From an uncultured Lachnospiraceae bacterium (GTDB lineage: Bacteria > Bacillota > Clostridia > Lachnospirales > Lachnospiraceae), in the NCBI GenBank assembly GCA_905236615.1, contig CAJORC010000184.1, forward strand, positions 1 to 7,340: a stretch of 7,340 bases of DNA, written 5' to 3'. Within the stretch, counting starts at the first letter, position 1; every line of letters starts with the position of its first letter. The translations under genes and the position numbers were made by a program. The notes under the pieces were generated by a model. That model was not told the DNA's origin. It ran no database searches and saw only the letters and a list, made by a program, of their open reading frames with translations. Positions 6,574 through 7,340 of this stretch are shown piece by piece.

Positions 6574-6924
6574 CTAAAATTTTTTTTGGTTAAGCCTTAT
6601 ATGAAACATTTTCATAAGCTCATTCCAACGCTCCGAAGTTAAACGGCTGTAATGAGTGAACCCATAATTTTCAAGGCTTTCTTCTATTTCAGGCTGGACA
6701 TTTTCCGGAGTTGCAATGATTACCTCCATTGATCTCTTTTCTTCCCGGCTTAACTCTTCTGCTAGAGAAGCAATTTCCCGCACCGGAATATTTCCGAGCG
6801 CAGGAGAATTATTACCGATAGAAGATACAATAAAATACGGAATGCTCCGCGTAGGGTATAAAGTTTTTATAGCCTCGTAGGCCCCAAGCGCATATCCCTG
6901 CGCTCCAAAAATTGAAAGTTTCAT
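6574..6924 (-). CDS. Short DUF4422-type N-terminal domain protein, probably truncated
   Basis: I choose ATG 6924 as the start. GGTGA (6934-6930) sits 5 bases upstream, and the peptide then begins MKLSIFGAQGYALGAY, as expected for a beta-strand plus glycine-rich loop. A TTG at 6936 would add four residues but would begin before the ribosome site. The 116-residue product has a Rossmann-like look: the glycine-rich loop GAQGYALG (7-14), a strand ending VIIATPENV, then alternating helices. From memory, the same N-terminal domain precedes DUF4422 in Lachnospiraceae proteins of the cell-surface polysaccharide type, which are about three times longer. Here the frame stops just after FHIRLNQKKF, in a run of eight A bases, so the gene is probably the remnant of a longer one. 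A free-standing single-domain protein remains possible. The upstream terminator at 6953-6992 implies its own transcript, though I see no strong promoter. Confidence 0.6.
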   Translation of the reverse strand: MKLSIFGAQGYALGAYEAIKTLYPTRSIPYFIVSSIGNNSPALGNIPVREIASLAEELSREEKRSMEVIIATPENVQPEIEESLENYGFTHYSRLTSERWNELMKMFHIRLNQKKF

Positions 6925-6952
6925 AGCATTCACCAATATTTAAGAATCAAAA

Positions 6953-6992
6953 ACTCACGATGTAAGCAATCTTTATATCTTACATCGTGAGT
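6953..6992 (-). terminator. Rho-independent terminator after the right-edge gene
   Basis: ACTCACGATGTAAG (6953-6966) and CTTACATCGTGAGT (6979-6992) form a perfect 14-bp stem around a 12-base loop. On the minus strand the stem is followed by a run of T bases (GAGTTTTTGATT). It lies 17 bases after the stop of the gene that enters from the right edge. Position, perfect stem and T tract all fit an intrinsic terminator for that gene, and it separates that gene from the one at 6574-6924. Confidence 0.82.
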
Positions 6993-7009
6993 CTATCCTT
7001 AACTGACTA

Positions 7010-7340
7010 TCAATTTTCCTGTGTCTTTTGCAGTACTGCTTTAATAACAGTATCCTCATCATATTCCGGACCATATTTTGAAGCAGTCACGCAAATTTCC
7101 TCAATATGCTTTTTATCTTCCTCAAGCTCTTCCGTTATCTGATCAAAGGATTTATTTTTGCGAAGCTTCCGGCAAATCTGTTTGATCAGGTGCTCCTCAG
7201 CACCTTTAAGCTTGCCCTCAGCTATTCCTTCATCATAAATCCTGAATTCCGGCAAATCTATAACCTGCCCGCCCATAACTTCACCCGCTTTCTCCTGGAT
7301 ATTTTTGTGCTTCCTTGTGAGTTTGTATGCAACTTTATAG
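7010..7340 (-). CDS. C-terminal part of a hypothetical protein, possibly Rpn/PD-(D/E)XK-like
   Basis: The frame ending with TGA at 7012-7010 is open all the way to the right edge, giving 109 visible residues. The first internal ATG (7276) is therefore probably not the true start: the 21 codons before it also read as normal protein (YKVAYKLTRKHKNIQEKAGEV) and no good ribosome site precedes it. The visible part has a GGQVIDLPEFRIYDEG segment, an EGIAEGKLKG charged linker and a final helical region with KLRKNKSFDQITEELEEDKKHIEEI. This resembles the variable tails of Rpn-like recombination-promoting nuclease or putative transposase proteins and related uncharacterised proteins of Lachnospiraceae. 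Any catalytic domain would lie outside the window, so function cannot be shown. The assignment comes from remembered tail patterns only. Confidence 0.6.
   Translation of the reverse strand, partial: YKVAYKLTRKHKNIQEKAGEVMGGQVIDLPEFRIYDEGIAEGKLKGAEEHLIKQICRKLRKNKSFDQITEELEEDKKHIEEICVTASKYGPEYDEDTVIKAVLQKTQEN

Noticed and set aside
6551..6580. Plus-strand promoter-like TTGCAA ... TAAAAT
   Set aside because: It would drive antisense transcription into the 6574-6924 gene with no gene ahead, and the boxes are weak with an 18-base spacer.

Overview
The window looks like chromosomal DNA of a low-to-mid-GC Gram-positive anaerobe. A Lachnospiraceae genome of the Butyrivibrio type is my best guess. 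The grounds are protein style (GLUG-repeat surface protein, MMPL exporter, DUF4422-like and Rpn-like proteins), purine-rich Shine-Dalgarno sites and AT-rich promoters with near-consensus sigma-A boxes. The taxonomy is inference; no marker gene is present.

Left and centre (1-5639, all minus strand) is an export or cell-surface operon. It is read from a promoter near 5665-5693. A 1024-residue exported GLUG-repeat protein with a long helical insert comes first. An MMPL/RND-type 12-helix exporter follows after 18 bp. A third gene overlaps the exporter's end by a few codons, begins with a signal peptide and runs off the left edge.

Positions 5640-5779 form a compact divergent control region. The -35 boxes of the two promoters lie back to back inside a 19-bp inverted repeat, AATCAAC-GCGAT-GTTGATT. 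A TetR-family regulator (5780-6343, plus strand) is transcribed the other way and ends in a strong hairpin terminator. The simplest reading is that the TetR protein binds the shared palindrome and represses both itself and the exporter operon until an unknown ligand releases it. A partial Fur-box-like sequence overlaps the regulator's -10.

The right part (6344-7340) is an accessory-looking patch. It holds a spacer of about 150 bp with no gene I can see, a short minus-strand gene that looks like only the N-terminal domain of a larger DUF4422-type protein, a perfect 14-bp-stem terminator, and the C-terminal end of a gene that enters from the right edge and resembles the tails of Rpn-like nuclease/transposase proteins.

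The most interesting system is the regulator, GLUG/coiled-coil protein, MMPL exporter and secreted protein cassette. I propose, as inference only, that the GLUG/coiled-coil protein is an extracytoplasmic partner of the exporter.
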